From Bog-473 sp963754445 (lineage in GTDB: Bacteria; Actinomycetota; Acidimicrobiia; Acidimicrobiales; RAAP-2), in NCBI GenBank assembly GCA_963754445.1, contig CAVWFT010000002.1, positions 310,001-374,000 of the forward strand: a DNA stretch of 64,000 nt, in the 5' to 3' direction. Below, piece after piece: positions 36,747 to 45,059 of this stretch; within the stretch, counting starts at the first letter, position 1; each line of letters starts with the position of its first letter. The translations under genes and the position numbers were made by a program. The notes below the pieces were generated by a model. It saw nothing but the letters and a program-made list of their open reading frames with translations, was not told the origin of the DNA and did no database searches.

Positions 36747-36804
36747 CGCGTACGAATCAGCTGAGGTTGATCATGGAGCGCAAAGCTATGCGAGGAGCTT
36801 GAAC

Positions 36805-37557
36805 TCAGTCGCGGTCGCCACTTTTGTCGTGCGCATGACGCTCCTTGGCGTGCAGGTCATCGAGGAGGCTTATTGCCTTTGGCGTTAGCTGACGATAATT
36901 ACGCTTGCCCTTTCCCGGACTAGTGAGCAAGCCGAGCTTCGTCGCCCGCGTAATCCATTCCTTCGCAGTCCAGTAGGACACCTTTTGCTCCCTGCAAAGC
37001 TCCTTAACGATATTTCCCCCCCTGTCTTGAATCTCGATGACCATGCTTGCGACAACCGCGTAGTCGTCGTCTCCATACCCGCGGGTACGCGGCCGCCGTT
37101 TGTCCCACCCAGGCCCCGCCAGAAACTCGGCCAGCGTTTCCTTCGAATTCCGGAACGAAGTAGCAAGAAGACGACGAGCGTCCCGCTCATACTGCTGCTG
37201 GATGTCTCGCATCCATCTGTATCGAAATGGCGTTGCCGGTTGGGCCGATGGAGGGATTGAGTTCCTTGCGACGAGCCACGCCGCCAGGTCATCGCCCTTC
37301 CTTTCGCCCGTACAGCTGACCGCGACGTCGACCAGATGCACAACACCATCGAAAGATTGAAACCGTAGGAGCAGAACCCACCCCTCCCCCAGATCGGCCA
37401 TCGACATAACACACGTGACGCCCTCAACCGGCCTGGAGTCGATCGAGGGCTCTTGGCTAGGGGGGGACTGTGGAATCGAACTCACCCCTAGACGGTACCC
37501 GCCTAGTGCGTCCACTATCCACAGATGCTCAAAAGTAACCCGCAGCACCCTCAGCAT
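36805..37557 (-). CDS. Hypothetical protein with a C-terminal winged-helix-like domain
   Basis: About 250 residues if begun at 37557. The N-terminal half has DLGEGWVLLLRFQSFDG and resembles no family I can name. The C-terminal third has IVKELCREQKVSYWTAKEWITRATKLGLLTS, a helix-turn-helix pattern followed by a basic Gly-rich linker and LTPKAISLLDDL. It may be a regulator or replication protein of the element. The start overlaps the divergent excisionase gene, so a later start is likely. Confidence 0.55.
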   Translation of the reverse strand: MLRVLRVTFEHLWIVDALGGYRLGVSSIPQSPPSQEPSIDSRPVEGVTCVMSMADLGEGWVLLLRFQSFDGVVHLVDVAVSCTGERKGDDLAAWLVARNSIPPSAQPATPFRYRWMRDIQQQYERDARRLLATSFRNSKETLAEFLAGPGWDKRRPRTRGYGDDDYAVVASMVIEIQDRGGNIVKELCREQKVSYWTAKEWITRATKLGLLTSPGKGKRNYRQLTPKAISLLDDLHAKERHAHDKSGDRD

Positions 37558-37797
37558 TCCGCCAAGCCCGAGGATTCCCTCATCAACGGCGTAGCGGACA
37601 ACTTCGAACCGCCACCCTGGGCACCCCTAATCGGGATCCGTCCAGCGGCCGCACGCCTTGGCACTTCCGAACGTCACCTTCGGCGCCTGTGCGCCGACCG
37701 CCGGATTGCCTTCTACAGGGTCGGGGGGCTGGTGCGTTTCAGCCGTACGGACCTCGACGCGTTCATCGCCTCGGGCCGGGTGGAGGCAGACCAATGA
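37525..37797 (+). CDS. Excisionase-like helix-turn-helix DNA-binding protein
   Basis: 90 residues ending in AAARLGTSERHLRRLCADRR and FYRVGGLVRFSRTDLDAFI, the form of MerR-like/excisionase (Xis) proteins used by tyrosine-integrase elements for directionality. It overlaps the next gene by ATGA. The start is uncertain because it overlaps the divergent gene by 33 bp. Confidence 0.75.
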   Translation: MLKSNPQHPQHSAKPEDSLINGVADNFEPPPWAPLIGIRPAAARLGTSERHLRRLCADRRIAFYRVGGLVRFSRTDLDAFIASGRVEADQ

Positions 37798-38099
37798 GCG
37801 AGAAGGAGTTTTCAAGTTTCGGCAGGCCAACGGAGAGCGACGCACGGAGGACTCTCGATGACGACACACGGCGAGTTCGGTTGGCCGACAATCCAGCTGT
37901 TGCCCGAGTTGCCTTGGTTTATGGGGCGCGCAGGGCCGCAAGCTTCGTCCTAAATGGAGTGCTCGATCGACTGGAGATGCAATCGGAATTTATGGATGCC
38001 GGCGCGATGGCCGGAATGCATGTGAGCGATGTACTGCACGTCGTCAAGCACGAACTGGTCCTCGCGTGCCGGCGCAGGCGTGACAGGAGTTCGTCATGA
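37794..38099 (+). CDS. Small hypothetical protein of the replication operon
   Basis: About 101 residues starting MSEKEFSSFG. It is charged at the N-terminus, then has a helical stretch VARVALVYGARRAASFVLNGVLDRLEM. It is linked by ATGA overlaps to the excisionase gene before it and the Prim-Pol gene after it, so it is probably part of the same transcript. Function not recognised. Confidence 0.6.
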   Translation: MSEKEFSSFGRPTESDARRTLDDDTRRVRLADNPAVARVALVYGARRAASFVLNGVLDRLEMQSEFMDAGAMAGMHVSDVLHVVKHELVLACRRRRDRSSS

Positions 38100-38956
38100 C
38101 GTCAAGAGGTCCTACCGACAACGGTGAACCGGAGGACACCCTCCTTACGGCCGCTCTCGAACATGCCGATCGTGGGTGGCGGGTGTTTCCCTGTACTCCC
38201 GGGAGCAAGGTCCCGCTCGGCAAATTCGCCCCGCATGGTTTTAGGGACGCAACATCCAACCCCAATCAGATCCGTCGATGGTGGCTGGCAGAGCCCTATG
38301 CAAACATCGGTCTTCCAACGGGCGTGAAATTCGACGTGCTCGACATCGATAATGTCTCGGCGTTCGAAACCCTGGCAGCGGTTAGGTCGCCCAGCGATTC
38401 CGACATCAACGGTCCAATGGTCACGACGCGAAGGGGATTGCACTACTACGTTGCGCCGACCGGTTTCAGGAGCACCGTCAGACTTGGCGGAATACCTGGC
38501 CTCGATTGGCGCGGAGAAGGAGGCTATGTCGTGGCGCCCCCTTCCGTAAGCGTGGACGGCGGGACTTGGGCCTGGGTCGAGAACCGCGGGTCGGATGTTC
38601 CGGTCATGCCGGCGCCTGGATGGATCCTGAATCTGTTCGATCAGCGAGTGCACTTTTCAGCTCAACCGGCTGGCCCTGCCGTCGGCGGCGAGCGAGCAGC
38701 GCATGGGCCTGGAGCGCTGGAGCGCGAACTCGATCGGTTGGTTAGGGCGCCGAACGGGACACGGAACGATCAGCTCAACCGATCTGCTTTCGCGCTGGGG
38801 AAGCTAGTCGGTACAGGAGTGCTCAATGCCGAAGAGATCGGGAACGCCCTGCTTTGCGTTGCGCTCCATATTGGGCTCAGCAACGCTGAAGCCATAGCCA
38901 CGATCAGGAGCGGGATGAAAGCCGGCATCCACAATCCCAGAAGGGTCGCTTCGTGA
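38096..38956 (+). CDS. Bifunctional DNA primase/polymerase (Prim-Pol) domain protein
   Basis: 286 residues. Features of the Prim-Pol fold are GWRVFPCTPGSKVPLG, then the WW-containing RRWWLAEPYANIGLPTG and the DxD motif VLDIDN. TTRRGLHYYVAP and WRGEGGYVVAPPS follow as in the family. These proteins prime and extend DNA at replication origins of plasmids and actinobacterial integrative elements. It is coupled to the DUF3631 gene by a GTGA overlap. No separate helicase domain is present in this polypeptide. Confidence 0.83.
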   Translation: MTSRGPTDNGEPEDTLLTAALEHADRGWRVFPCTPGSKVPLGKFAPHGFRDATSNPNQIRRWWLAEPYANIGLPTGVKFDVLDIDNVSAFETLAAVRSPSDSDINGPMVTTRRGLHYYVAPTGFRSTVRLGGIPGLDWRGEGGYVVAPPSVSVDGGTWAWVENRGSDVPVMPAPGWILNLFDQRVHFSAQPAGPAVGGERAAHGPGALERELDRLVRAPNGTRNDQLNRSAFALGKLVGTGVLNAEEIGNALLCVALHIGLSNAEAIATIRSGMKAGIHNPRRVAS

Positions 38957-40371
38957 GTTTCGCCGATCTCCAAAAACTGATCCCAGCCCCGTCGGTACCC
39001 GCTGGCGCTCACATTCTCGACGCTGTCCGCAAGTTCCTGGGTCGTTTCGTAACTTTCCCATCTCCGGCAGAGCTCGACGCTGTGACGCTATGGGCCGCCC
39101 ACGCACATTTGGTTGGCGTTGGGGAGAACTCTCCCCGACTGGCTTTGTTATCGCCCGAACCCGCAAGCGGAAAGACCAGAACTCTTGAAGTTCTAGAGCT
39201 GCTCGTGCCCGCTCCGATGCCCTCCGTCTCAGCGTCGCCAGCGGCAATTTTTCGCTCGCTCGCAAACGGCCAGCGGACACTGTTGTTTGACGAGGTCGAC
39301 ACAATCTTCGGCACGAACCGCAAGGACGATGGGAGCGAGGAGCTCAGGGCGTTACTGAACGCCGGGCATCGAAGGGGGGCGACAATTCCTCGATGCGTGG
39401 GCCCTATGCACGCGGTCGCCGATTTCCCGGTCTTCGCTGCGGTGGCGCTAGCTGGACTTGGCGATCTTCCCGACACAGTGATGTCCCGTTCGATCCCTAT
39501 TCGGATGCGAAGACGCCTTGCGAGCGAGAGCGTCGAGCCGTTTCGTCGCAGACTCGAGCTCCCGGTCGGCATCGTCCTACGTGACCGGCTGGCCAGCTGG
39601 TGCGACCAAGTCAGCGAGGCTCTCTACGAGGCCTGGCCTGAGATGCCAGATGGAGTCACTGACAGAGCGGCGGACGTCTGGGAACCACTCCTCGCCATCG
39701 CCGACTTGGCTGGAGGTCACTGGCCCGAAACGGCCCGTACCGCATGTACCGTCTTGGTCAAGGTGGTCGAAAGCCGTGAATCGAGCCTTGGAATAAAGCT
39801 GCTCTCCGACATTCGACAGGTGTTCGCGAAGGCCGACGCCGAACGAATGTCTTCGAGCGACCTTTTGGACAGCCTCAACAAGCTCGACGAATCACCGTGG
39901 GCCGATCTCCGTGGCAAGCCGTTGAATGCCCGCGGTCTGGCCAGTCGATTGCATAAGTATGGAGTCAGGCCCCACCAGTTCCGGACCGGCGAAGCTCGAG
40001 AAATCAAGATCCGTGGCTACTCGATAAACGGCAGCGACGGCGACGGTGGAGGGCTCGGAGACGCTTTCTCCCGTTACCTTGCAACGATTGCCATCGAAGA
40101 GAGCGCGACAGGCGGTACGGCCGGTACGGCCGGTACGGAGCACGTCAGGCCATCCCGATTCGCGCCTCAAAGCGGAGTGAGTGCCGGTACATCTGAATCA
40201 GCAGTATCTCCTGTTGAGGCTATGACCTGGGTCGTACCACTTGTACCGGAAGTACCGGACAAAAGGCGGCCTGAGTCCAAGGACGAAAGCGGTTCGGTGT
40301 CATTCCCGGATGGCGAAAACAATCGCACGTTCGAGCAATTCGACCTGGATGCACTCCTGGAAGGGTGTTAG
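38953..40371 (+). CDS. DUF3631 P-loop ATPase
   Basis: 472 residues. The ATPase core has PEPASGKTRTLEVLELL (P-loop) near residue 65 and LLFDEVDTIFG (Walker B-like) near 112, then RRGATIPRC and SRSIPIRMRR (Arg-finger-type region). DUF3631 proteins often follow Prim-Pol genes in actinobacterial elements, where a helicase or loader role is likely (inference). The C-terminal tail is repetitive and encodes G-T-A-G-T-A-G-T and VVPLVPEVP, linked to GTAC repeats in the DNA. The GTG start overlaps the Prim-Pol stop. Confidence 0.8.
   Translation: MSFADLQKLIPAPSVPAGAHILDAVRKFLGRFVTFPSPAELDAVTLWAAHAHLVGVGENSPRLALLSPEPASGKTRTLEVLELLVPAPMPSVSASPAAIFRSLANGQRTLLFDEVDTIFGTNRKDDGSEELRALLNAGHRRGATIPRCVGPMHAVADFPVFAAVALAGLGDLPDTVMSRSIPIRMRRRLASESVEPFRRRLELPVGIVLRDRLASWCDQVSEALYEAWPEMPDGVTDRAADVWEPLLAIADLAGGHWPETARTACTVLVKVVESRESSLGIKLLSDIRQVFAKADAERMSSSDLLDSLNKLDESPWADLRGKPLNARGLASRLHKYGVRPHQFRTGEAREIKIRGYSINGSDGDGGGLGDAFSRYLATIAIEESATGGTAGTAGTEHVRPSRFAPQSGVSAGTSESAVSPVEAMTWVVPLVPEVPDKRRPESKDESGSVSFPDGENNRTFEQFDLDALLEGC
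40114..40258. repeat. Two sets of three 9-bp GTAC-containing repeats (iteron-like)
   Basis: GGTACGGCC occurs at 40114, 40123 and (as GGTACGGAG) 40132; after a single CCGGTAC at 40184, GTACCxxxx occurs at 40234, 40243 and 40252. The two sets are 9-bp phased and in opposite orientation. They lie inside the DUF3631 coding region. Confidence 0.6.
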
Positions 40372-40736
40372 TGGCAGACAAAGCCTGGAAGCGAACGGAA
40401 CGCGAGGTGGCGCGCCATCTGGGAGGTCGCCGGGTGCCTGTCACCGGACGACAGCGTGGGGATACCCCGGACGTCATGCACGACCACCTGTCGATCGAGG
40501 TTAAGCATAGGAAGACCCTTCCCGCGTGGCTACTTGACGCAATGGACCAGGCCAATGCTGCGAGTAAGTCCCCAGATCAGATTGCAATAGCCGTGCTTCA
40601 TCAGAGCGGTGCGAGGTTTGAGGACAGTCTGGTTCTGATCGAACTGGGGCCATTCTCCAGACTGTTCGCCACCAGGAACGACGCGGACTCCACGGCAGGA
40701 GACCGTGAATCGGGTCGGATTCCGGGACAGAGCTGA
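40365..40736 (+). CDS. Small PD-(D/E)XK-type nuclease
   Basis: About 120 residues, starting at GTG 40365 or 40371 and overlapping the DUF3631 stop. The catalytic core is GDTPDVMHDHLSIEVKHRK, giving a D ... E-x-K pattern, with a basic helix before it (WKRTEREVARHLGG). This matches Holliday-junction-resolvase-like or VRR-type nucleases found in phages and integrative elements. It probably processes replication intermediates of the element. Confidence 0.68.
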   Translation: MLVADKAWKRTEREVARHLGGRRVPVTGRQRGDTPDVMHDHLSIEVKHRKTLPAWLLDAMDQANAASKSPDQIAIAVLHQSGARFEDSLVLIELGPFSRLFATRNDADSTAGDRESGRIPGQS

Positions 40737-41503
40737 TGGCACGGCACTGCACTGTCTGTAAACACCCTGATCAATCACTAATAGACGAACAGTTGCTATC
40801 GGGACAGACCTTGCGGGACATGGCGCGACAGTGGTGCTTGTCCAAAACTGCTCTGGGGCGGCATAAGACTGAGCACCTCCGTCCGGCAACTCAAGCGGTA
40901 GAACTGCACAACTTCCCAAATGAGCAGCGTTCCGCCGGTGCGCATCAAACTGGAGATCTCTTTTCCAGGGCAGAGGATCTCCTGAATGGTTCCGAAGTGA
41001 TCCTTCAACAAGCAAGCGAACATGGGGATGCCCGGTTGGCGCTTATGGGCGTCAAGGAGGTCCGGGGTTGCATAGAGCTGCTCGCTCGGATGAAGGTCGC
41101 AGCCTCGTCCGTGGACCCGACTGAGCGTGATCCTGGCGTCAGCCTCAGCAACCGTGGCGGATTGGACTCTGCGAGGTGGGCCGTTGTGTGCCAGCTTTTG
41201 AGCGATGTTCTCGGACGTTGGCATCACCTGGCTTTGACGATCGCGGGTGGCCTCTGTGACCTAGGTCTAGATGACGCAGCAGCATTAATCTTGAGAGATG
41301 TTCCGGAATCCTTACTACCGACGGATCGACCTGCGGCCGACGCGGAGATTTCAAAGGTTCCCAGTCGGCCTCTCACGACCAGCGACCTTGCTGCCATCGT
41401 CGGCGCCGTTCTTGAAGAGCTGCGCGGACACCACACGGTTCGAAATCGAATCGCAGCCCGACTACGAGTGATCGAAGCCGAACTAGCCACGCCTGTACCT
41501 TGA
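40736..41503 (+). CDS. Zinc-finger/HTH-like protein of integrative elements
   Basis: 255 residues. The N-terminus has CTVCKHPDQSLID, a CxxC with a later His, then LRDMARQWCLSKTALGRHKTEHL, a helix-turn-helix with conserved H-K-x-x-H. Actinobacterial phages and elements often carry such proteins after the replication genes. The C-terminal part is helical without recognised motifs. It begins at the stop of the nuclease gene (ATGG/TGA overlap). Function unknown; DNA binding is likely. Confidence 0.62.
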   Translation: MARHCTVCKHPDQSLIDEQLLSGQTLRDMARQWCLSKTALGRHKTEHLRPATQAVELHNFPNEQRSAGAHQTGDLFSRAEDLLNGSEVILQQASEHGDARLALMGVKEVRGCIELLARMKVAASSVDPTERDPGVSLSNRGGLDSARWAVVCQLLSDVLGRWHHLALTIAGGLCDLGLDDAAALILRDVPESLLPTDRPAADAEISKVPSRPLTTSDLAAIVGAVLEELRGHHTVRNRIAARLRVIEAELATPVP

Positions 41504-41580
41504 TCCTGGAGTGCCGATATCTAGGTCTGAGAGGACAGGAGCCGTCTATAGCTTCTGGTCCGAGTCTTGTACGAGATCGT

Positions 41581-41991
41581 TCACAGCTGTGGCAGCAGGA
41601 ACCCGCGTGACTGGTAAGGACTACCTCTGAGCGGCTTGAGCTGTGACGCCAGCTCCTCGCTCAAGCCATTGCTAAAACACCACAGCTGGCCAGTGCCGTC
41701 GGCAGCTGCACAAACGGTTGGATCCTCGTGGACCTGCTTCCAACTGACGAGCTGGACGATGAACGACTTTCCAGACCAGTCGCCAGGAGCGAAGAAGATA
41801 CGAGGCATCCCGTTCTTCACATCCAGCACCGTGATCTGTGGGCAGCGATACACCGGGTCATTGTCTAGGTCACCGGTGTCCCGCACGACGATGACGCCCG
41901 ATGGAATCCACCAGTCAAAGCGGTCCTGCCAATCCCGGACCGACCCAGCTAGCGGCGGCGTGGCCTCAGAGTCCAACTGACGCCGCAGCAT
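41581..41991 (-). CDS. Hypothetical protein after the second integrase
   Basis: About 136 residues from ATG 41991, overlapping the end of the upstream integrase gene by 26 bp. Aromatic-rich: SVRDWQDRFDWWIPSGVIVV and FFAPGDWSGKSFIVQLVSW. No family recognised. The 26-bp overlap suggests co-transcription with the integrase, perhaps as part of the same acquired unit. Confidence 0.5.
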   Translation of the reverse strand: MLRRQLDSEATPPLAGSVRDWQDRFDWWIPSGVIVVRDTGDLDNDPVYRCPQITVLDVKNGMPRIFFAPGDWSGKSFIVQLVSWKQVHEDPTVCAAADGTGQLWCFSNGLSEELASQLKPLRGSPYQSRGFLLPQL

Positions 41992-42958
41992 TTCTCTCGA
42001 ACACGGTGGCAGTTCGGACGTATCGCCGCAGCACTCCGACAGACTTGTGACCCGTGGTTCGAGCAATGTCGTGCTCGCTGACTCCTGCCGCCGCCGCTGC
42101 CGTCGCAAGTCCGGCTCGCAAGGAATGGCCGGCATACAAACCCGGATCAAGTCCCGCCTTCTTTGCTGCTCGCTGGACAATCAGTGCGACCGACCGGTCA
42201 GACAGCCGAGTGGCCCCAACGCTCCCACTTCGGTCAATCGGTCTAAAGATCGGCCCTTCTTCGAGCTCAGCGATTTCCAGCCAGCGATGCAGGGACCGAA
42301 CTGGACACGTCTCTCGATGCGATCCGTACGGAATCCCGACCTGTCGGCCAGCGCCCTCCTGGTCCGTCTTGGAGCGCCTCAGGGTGAGGATCGTCCCTCC
42401 ATCAGCCGGAATCACGTCTGCTACGTCCAGCCCAACCAACTCGCTGCGACGCAGCGCGCCTGCAAACCCAACCAACAGAAGTGCGCGGTCCCTGATCCCT
42501 TGCAGGTCTTCGCCCTGGATGCCGCACATCATTCGAAGGTCAGCGACGGTCACCGGTGATACCTGACGAGGCGCCACGCTCAGCTGGCGGCGAATTCCAG
42601 CCATCGTCTCCCTGGCAACGCCGGCGAGAGGCGTGGAGAATCCAGCCAGCCTGTGAGCTCTGGCGATTGCCGAGCACCGACGATTGATGGTCGAGGGCTT
42701 GTATCCCGCTTCCGCCATTTCGGCGATGTAGTTCGCCAACGTGGCTGGTTCTGCCGGAAGCTCCTGCCGTCCCGCAACCCGACACCAAGCGGTAAAAAGC
42801 GCCCAATCTGCTGAATACGCCCGCTTTGTGTTGTCAGCGGCGGCTCCAGCCGCATAGGTGGCTGCCGCACCCGAGAGGGTCAGGGACTCACGTATCGGCA
42901 TTACAACGGGCTTCTCAGGCAGGGCAAATCTCCGATCTGACTTCCGATAACTATACAT
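41966..42958 (-). CDS. Second tyrosine recombinase, internal to the element
   Basis: About 330 residues from ATG 42958; ATG 42901 is an alternative. A SAM-like core-binding domain (NTKRAYSADWALFTAWCRVAG) precedes the catalytic domain with ALRRSELVGLD (Arg), HSLRAGLATAAAAAG (H-x-x-R), TGHKSVGVLRRYVRTA (His, then the nucleophile Tyr). All key residues appear present. It is not next to the att sites, so it may belong to a nested element, to a different recombination job or to an earlier integration. Confidence 0.85.
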   Translation of the reverse strand: MYSYRKSDRRFALPEKPVVMPIRESLTLSGAAATYAAGAAADNTKRAYSADWALFTAWCRVAGRQELPAEPATLANYIAEMAEAGYKPSTINRRCSAIARAHRLAGFSTPLAGVARETMAGIRRQLSVAPRQVSPVTVADLRMMCGIQGEDLQGIRDRALLLVGFAGALRRSELVGLDVADVIPADGGTILTLRRSKTDQEGAGRQVGIPYGSHRETCPVRSLHRWLEIAELEEGPIFRPIDRSGSVGATRLSDRSVALIVQRAAKKAGLDPGLYAGHSLRAGLATAAAAAGVSEHDIARTTGHKSVGVLRRYVRTATVFERNAAASVGL

Positions 42959-43208
42959 TATCGGAATAATCAACGTCCGCGAATGGCGATGATGTGGGCG
43001 AGCCACCGGCGTGGGTACGCAACCGGAGGGGGCTCCTCGGAGTAGCCGACTGCCCGCAACCGACGCTGGCCGACTGCCCTAGGGGCGCCCTCAGGCCACT
43101 CCCAGTTGCGTTTCTCGAGAGTTCAGCCCCGGATCGGGGCGCCTTTCGCCCTTTCGCCTGAGAGGCTCGTGGCTGAACTCGTAAGCGCCGGCACCGAACG
43201 GGCAGGAC

Positions 43209-43223
43209 GGCCGTTTAACGGCC
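43209..43223. other. Perfect 7-bp palindrome GGCCGTTTAACGGCC
   Basis: It lies 10 bp beyond the stop of the AbrB-like gene (minus strand), so it may be part of a terminator, or an operator. A second small palindrome, TGATCGATCA, overlaps the stop itself (43226-43235). Confidence 0.4.
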
Positions 43224-43232
43224 TGTGATCGA

Positions 43233-43514
43233 TCAGATGGCGGTCCAACCTTTTCGAAAGATCTCAGACATCACCTCACCCGGCAAGACCAACAAGGTCC
43301 CGGGCCGATCCGGGTTGGCGCAAATCCAGACCGGATCGCCGGCAACCAGACCGAGTGCGGCGAGAACGTCACCGGGGAGAGTCACTTGATTTCGCTCGCC
43401 GATCCTTCGAGGACCGTCGGGAACAGGATCCACCCTTACAGGATATGAACTTTCATATTGTTGCTCCAGTACAGGTTGTCGACAGCCAGCCCCGCATGGA
43501 ACTATGAAGCGCAT
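43233..43514 (-). CDS. AbrB/SpoVT/MazE-like DNA-binding protein
   Basis: 93 residues. The swapped-hairpin motif is visible as IGERNQVTLPGDVLAALGLVAGDPVWI, the typical R-x-Q-V-T-L-P ... L-x-x-G-D pattern of antitoxin or transition-state regulator folds. No toxin gene is adjacent on the same strand, so an antitoxin role is unproven. It may regulate the element's genes. Confidence 0.7.
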   Translation of the reverse strand: MRFIVPCGAGCRQPVLEQQYESSYPVRVDPVPDGPRRIGERNQVTLPGDVLAALGLVAGDPVWICANPDRPGTLLVLPGEVMSEIFRKGWTAI

Positions 43515-43599
43515 AGGTGGCGTGAGTCCCAGGGCCGACTGTCACATCACTGCGAGAGTATCGAACGTATGTTCGTAGGCCGTGGGAAAGAGGATCGTC

Positions 43600-43986
43600 G
43601 TGACGAGTGAGCTAACCGCTACGCCTGGCATGTGCCAATGCGAGGCAGCCGCCCGTTGGGCTGTCTTCGCCTATGAGGTCGGAGGCATCGACGCTCAAAT
43701 CGAACCGATGCCCGGCCCTAGCGAGACAGGCGGTCGCTGTGATGGTTGGGCGGTGATCCCAAAGGGCTTAAACCGAATCGAATGCGTTCTCGACGCCAAT
43801 TCGGACCTTACTGAGGCGTCGGTTCGGATCCACGAATTCAGCGAGGCCGGATGGGACGTGTGGGCCCTCGTACCACTGGCGAGGTTGGCAGGTGCTCACG
43901 ATGCCTTCCGATCTGAAGCTGACTACGTCCAAGGCTGGTGGGAACGGGACCAACAATTCGCATTTACCAGCCCAGAGATCCCCTAA
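43600..43986 (+). CDS. Hypothetical protein before the HAD gene
   Basis: About 128 residues from GTG 43600, which has AGAGGA upstream. The sequence has MCQCEAAARWAVFAYEVGG and ends in WWERDQQFAF; no family recognised. It is 61 bp before the HAD gene on the same strand and may be part of the same unit. Confidence 0.55.
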   Translation: MTSELTATPGMCQCEAAARWAVFAYEVGGIDAQIEPMPGPSETGGRCDGWAVIPKGLNRIECVLDANSDLTEASVRIHEFSEAGWDVWALVPLARLAGAHDAFRSEADYVQGWWERDQQFAFTSPEIP

Positions 43987-44047
43987 CTTTCACGCTGCCT
44001 GTCGTACCTTTAGGTGCTTCGCCCACGGCACCTTTAAAGAGGTCAGC

Positions 44048-44992
44048 ATGGCCCAGGCTATCTACACGCAAACCATCATCGCGATGGTATGGGATTTCGA
44101 CCGCACCCTGATTCGTGGCTACTCCCAGGAGCCGATCTTCGGTGAGTACGGCATCGATCCGGGGCAGTTTTGGGACGAGGTAAATCAGCTAACGGCCCTC
44201 TACGCCGAGCGGAATCTGAAGGTCGCTCAAGATACGGCATACCTGCTTCACATGCTGACCTATGTTCGAGAAGGAAAGCTGGCTGGTCTCACAAATGGAA
44301 AACTGCGCGAGCTTGGATCGCGTATACCGATGTGTCCGGGTATCCCTGAGTATTTGGACCACGCGCACGGCGTTGTCGCGGGAGACGAGCGGTTCGTCAA
44401 AAATGAGATAACAGTCGAGCACTACGTGATCTCGACGGGCATTCGCCAACTCATAGAAGGAAGTCCAGTCGGTGAACTTGTTAAACAAGTCTGGGCCAAT
44501 GAGTTCATCGACCAAACACCCCCCTCGGGCTATATCCGAGAGGGTCACACCTTCTCAGAGGAAGAAGGTGAGATCGCGCAAGTCGGATACATGATCGACA
44601 ACACTTCGAAGACTCGCGCCATCTTCGAAATCAACAAGGGTCCCGAGGTTGACGTGAATGCCCGGATCGCAGAAGAAGACCGTCGGATCCCCATTCGCAA
44701 TATGATTTACATCTGTGACGGGCCCAGCGACGTTCCCGTATGTTCCGTCGTTGGCGTCAACGGCGGCCGACGTCTGGGCGTCTACCAGAAAGAGGCTCCA
44801 AGCAATTACGAAGGTGTGAAGCAGCTCGAGGACGACGCCCGCGTCGACAGCATCGCCCCTGCCGACTTCAGCGAGGGGACTCCTGCGTGCCTCTGGCTGG
44901 ACAGTGAGCTGCGAAAAATCGCGGACACGATCTGCTCGTCTCGGGAGCGGCTGTTTCAGAGAGTTAAGCCTCCTGCGGGGCACGTTTCATAG
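44048..44992 (+). CDS. HAD-superfamily phosphatase-like protein
   Basis: 314 residues. Motif I is MVWDFDRTLIRG (D-x-D, nucleophile near residue 16), and motif IV is CDGPSDVPVCSVVG near 228-241. ISTG near the middle probably holds the Ser of motif II. A long cap domain lies between. AAGAGGT precedes ATG 44048. It is immediately followed by the HD-GHKL gene. HAD enzymes remove phosphates from small molecules or proteins; here a nucleotide or signal substrate is possible. The pairing suggests a two-gene system. Confidence 0.78.
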   Translation: MAQAIYTQTIIAMVWDFDRTLIRGYSQEPIFGEYGIDPGQFWDEVNQLTALYAERNLKVAQDTAYLLHMLTYVREGKLAGLTNGKLRELGSRIPMCPGIPEYLDHAHGVVAGDERFVKNEITVEHYVISTGIRQLIEGSPVGELVKQVWANEFIDQTPPSGYIREGHTFSEEEGEIAQVGYMIDNTSKTRAIFEINKGPEVDVNARIAEEDRRIPIRNMIYICDGPSDVPVCSVVGVNGGRRLGVYQKEAPSNYEGVKQLEDDARVDSIAPADFSEGTPACLWLDSELRKIADTICSSRERLFQRVKPPAGHVS

Positions 44993-45059
44993 TGCGAGCG
45001 CGTTTTAGGCCTAGCGGCATGTCTTCGGACTATGTCGCTCCTTCAGTATTCTGATTCAC

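Larger units (their letters stand above)
35793..36804. other. One-kilobase low-coding stretch at the left border of the element
   Basis: No intact gene is seen here. It contains the 5' flank of the CHAP gene, a decayed tyrosine-recombinase fragment (36255-36390), the tRNA-derived attL repeat (36529-36572) and the left arm-type sites (36712-36746). The short open frames across the tRNA fragment are translation artefacts. Confidence 0.7.

Noticed and set aside
43226..43235. TGATCGATCA palindrome
   Set aside because: A 10-bp palindrome overlapping a stop codon can occur by chance; no second copy was noticed nearby.
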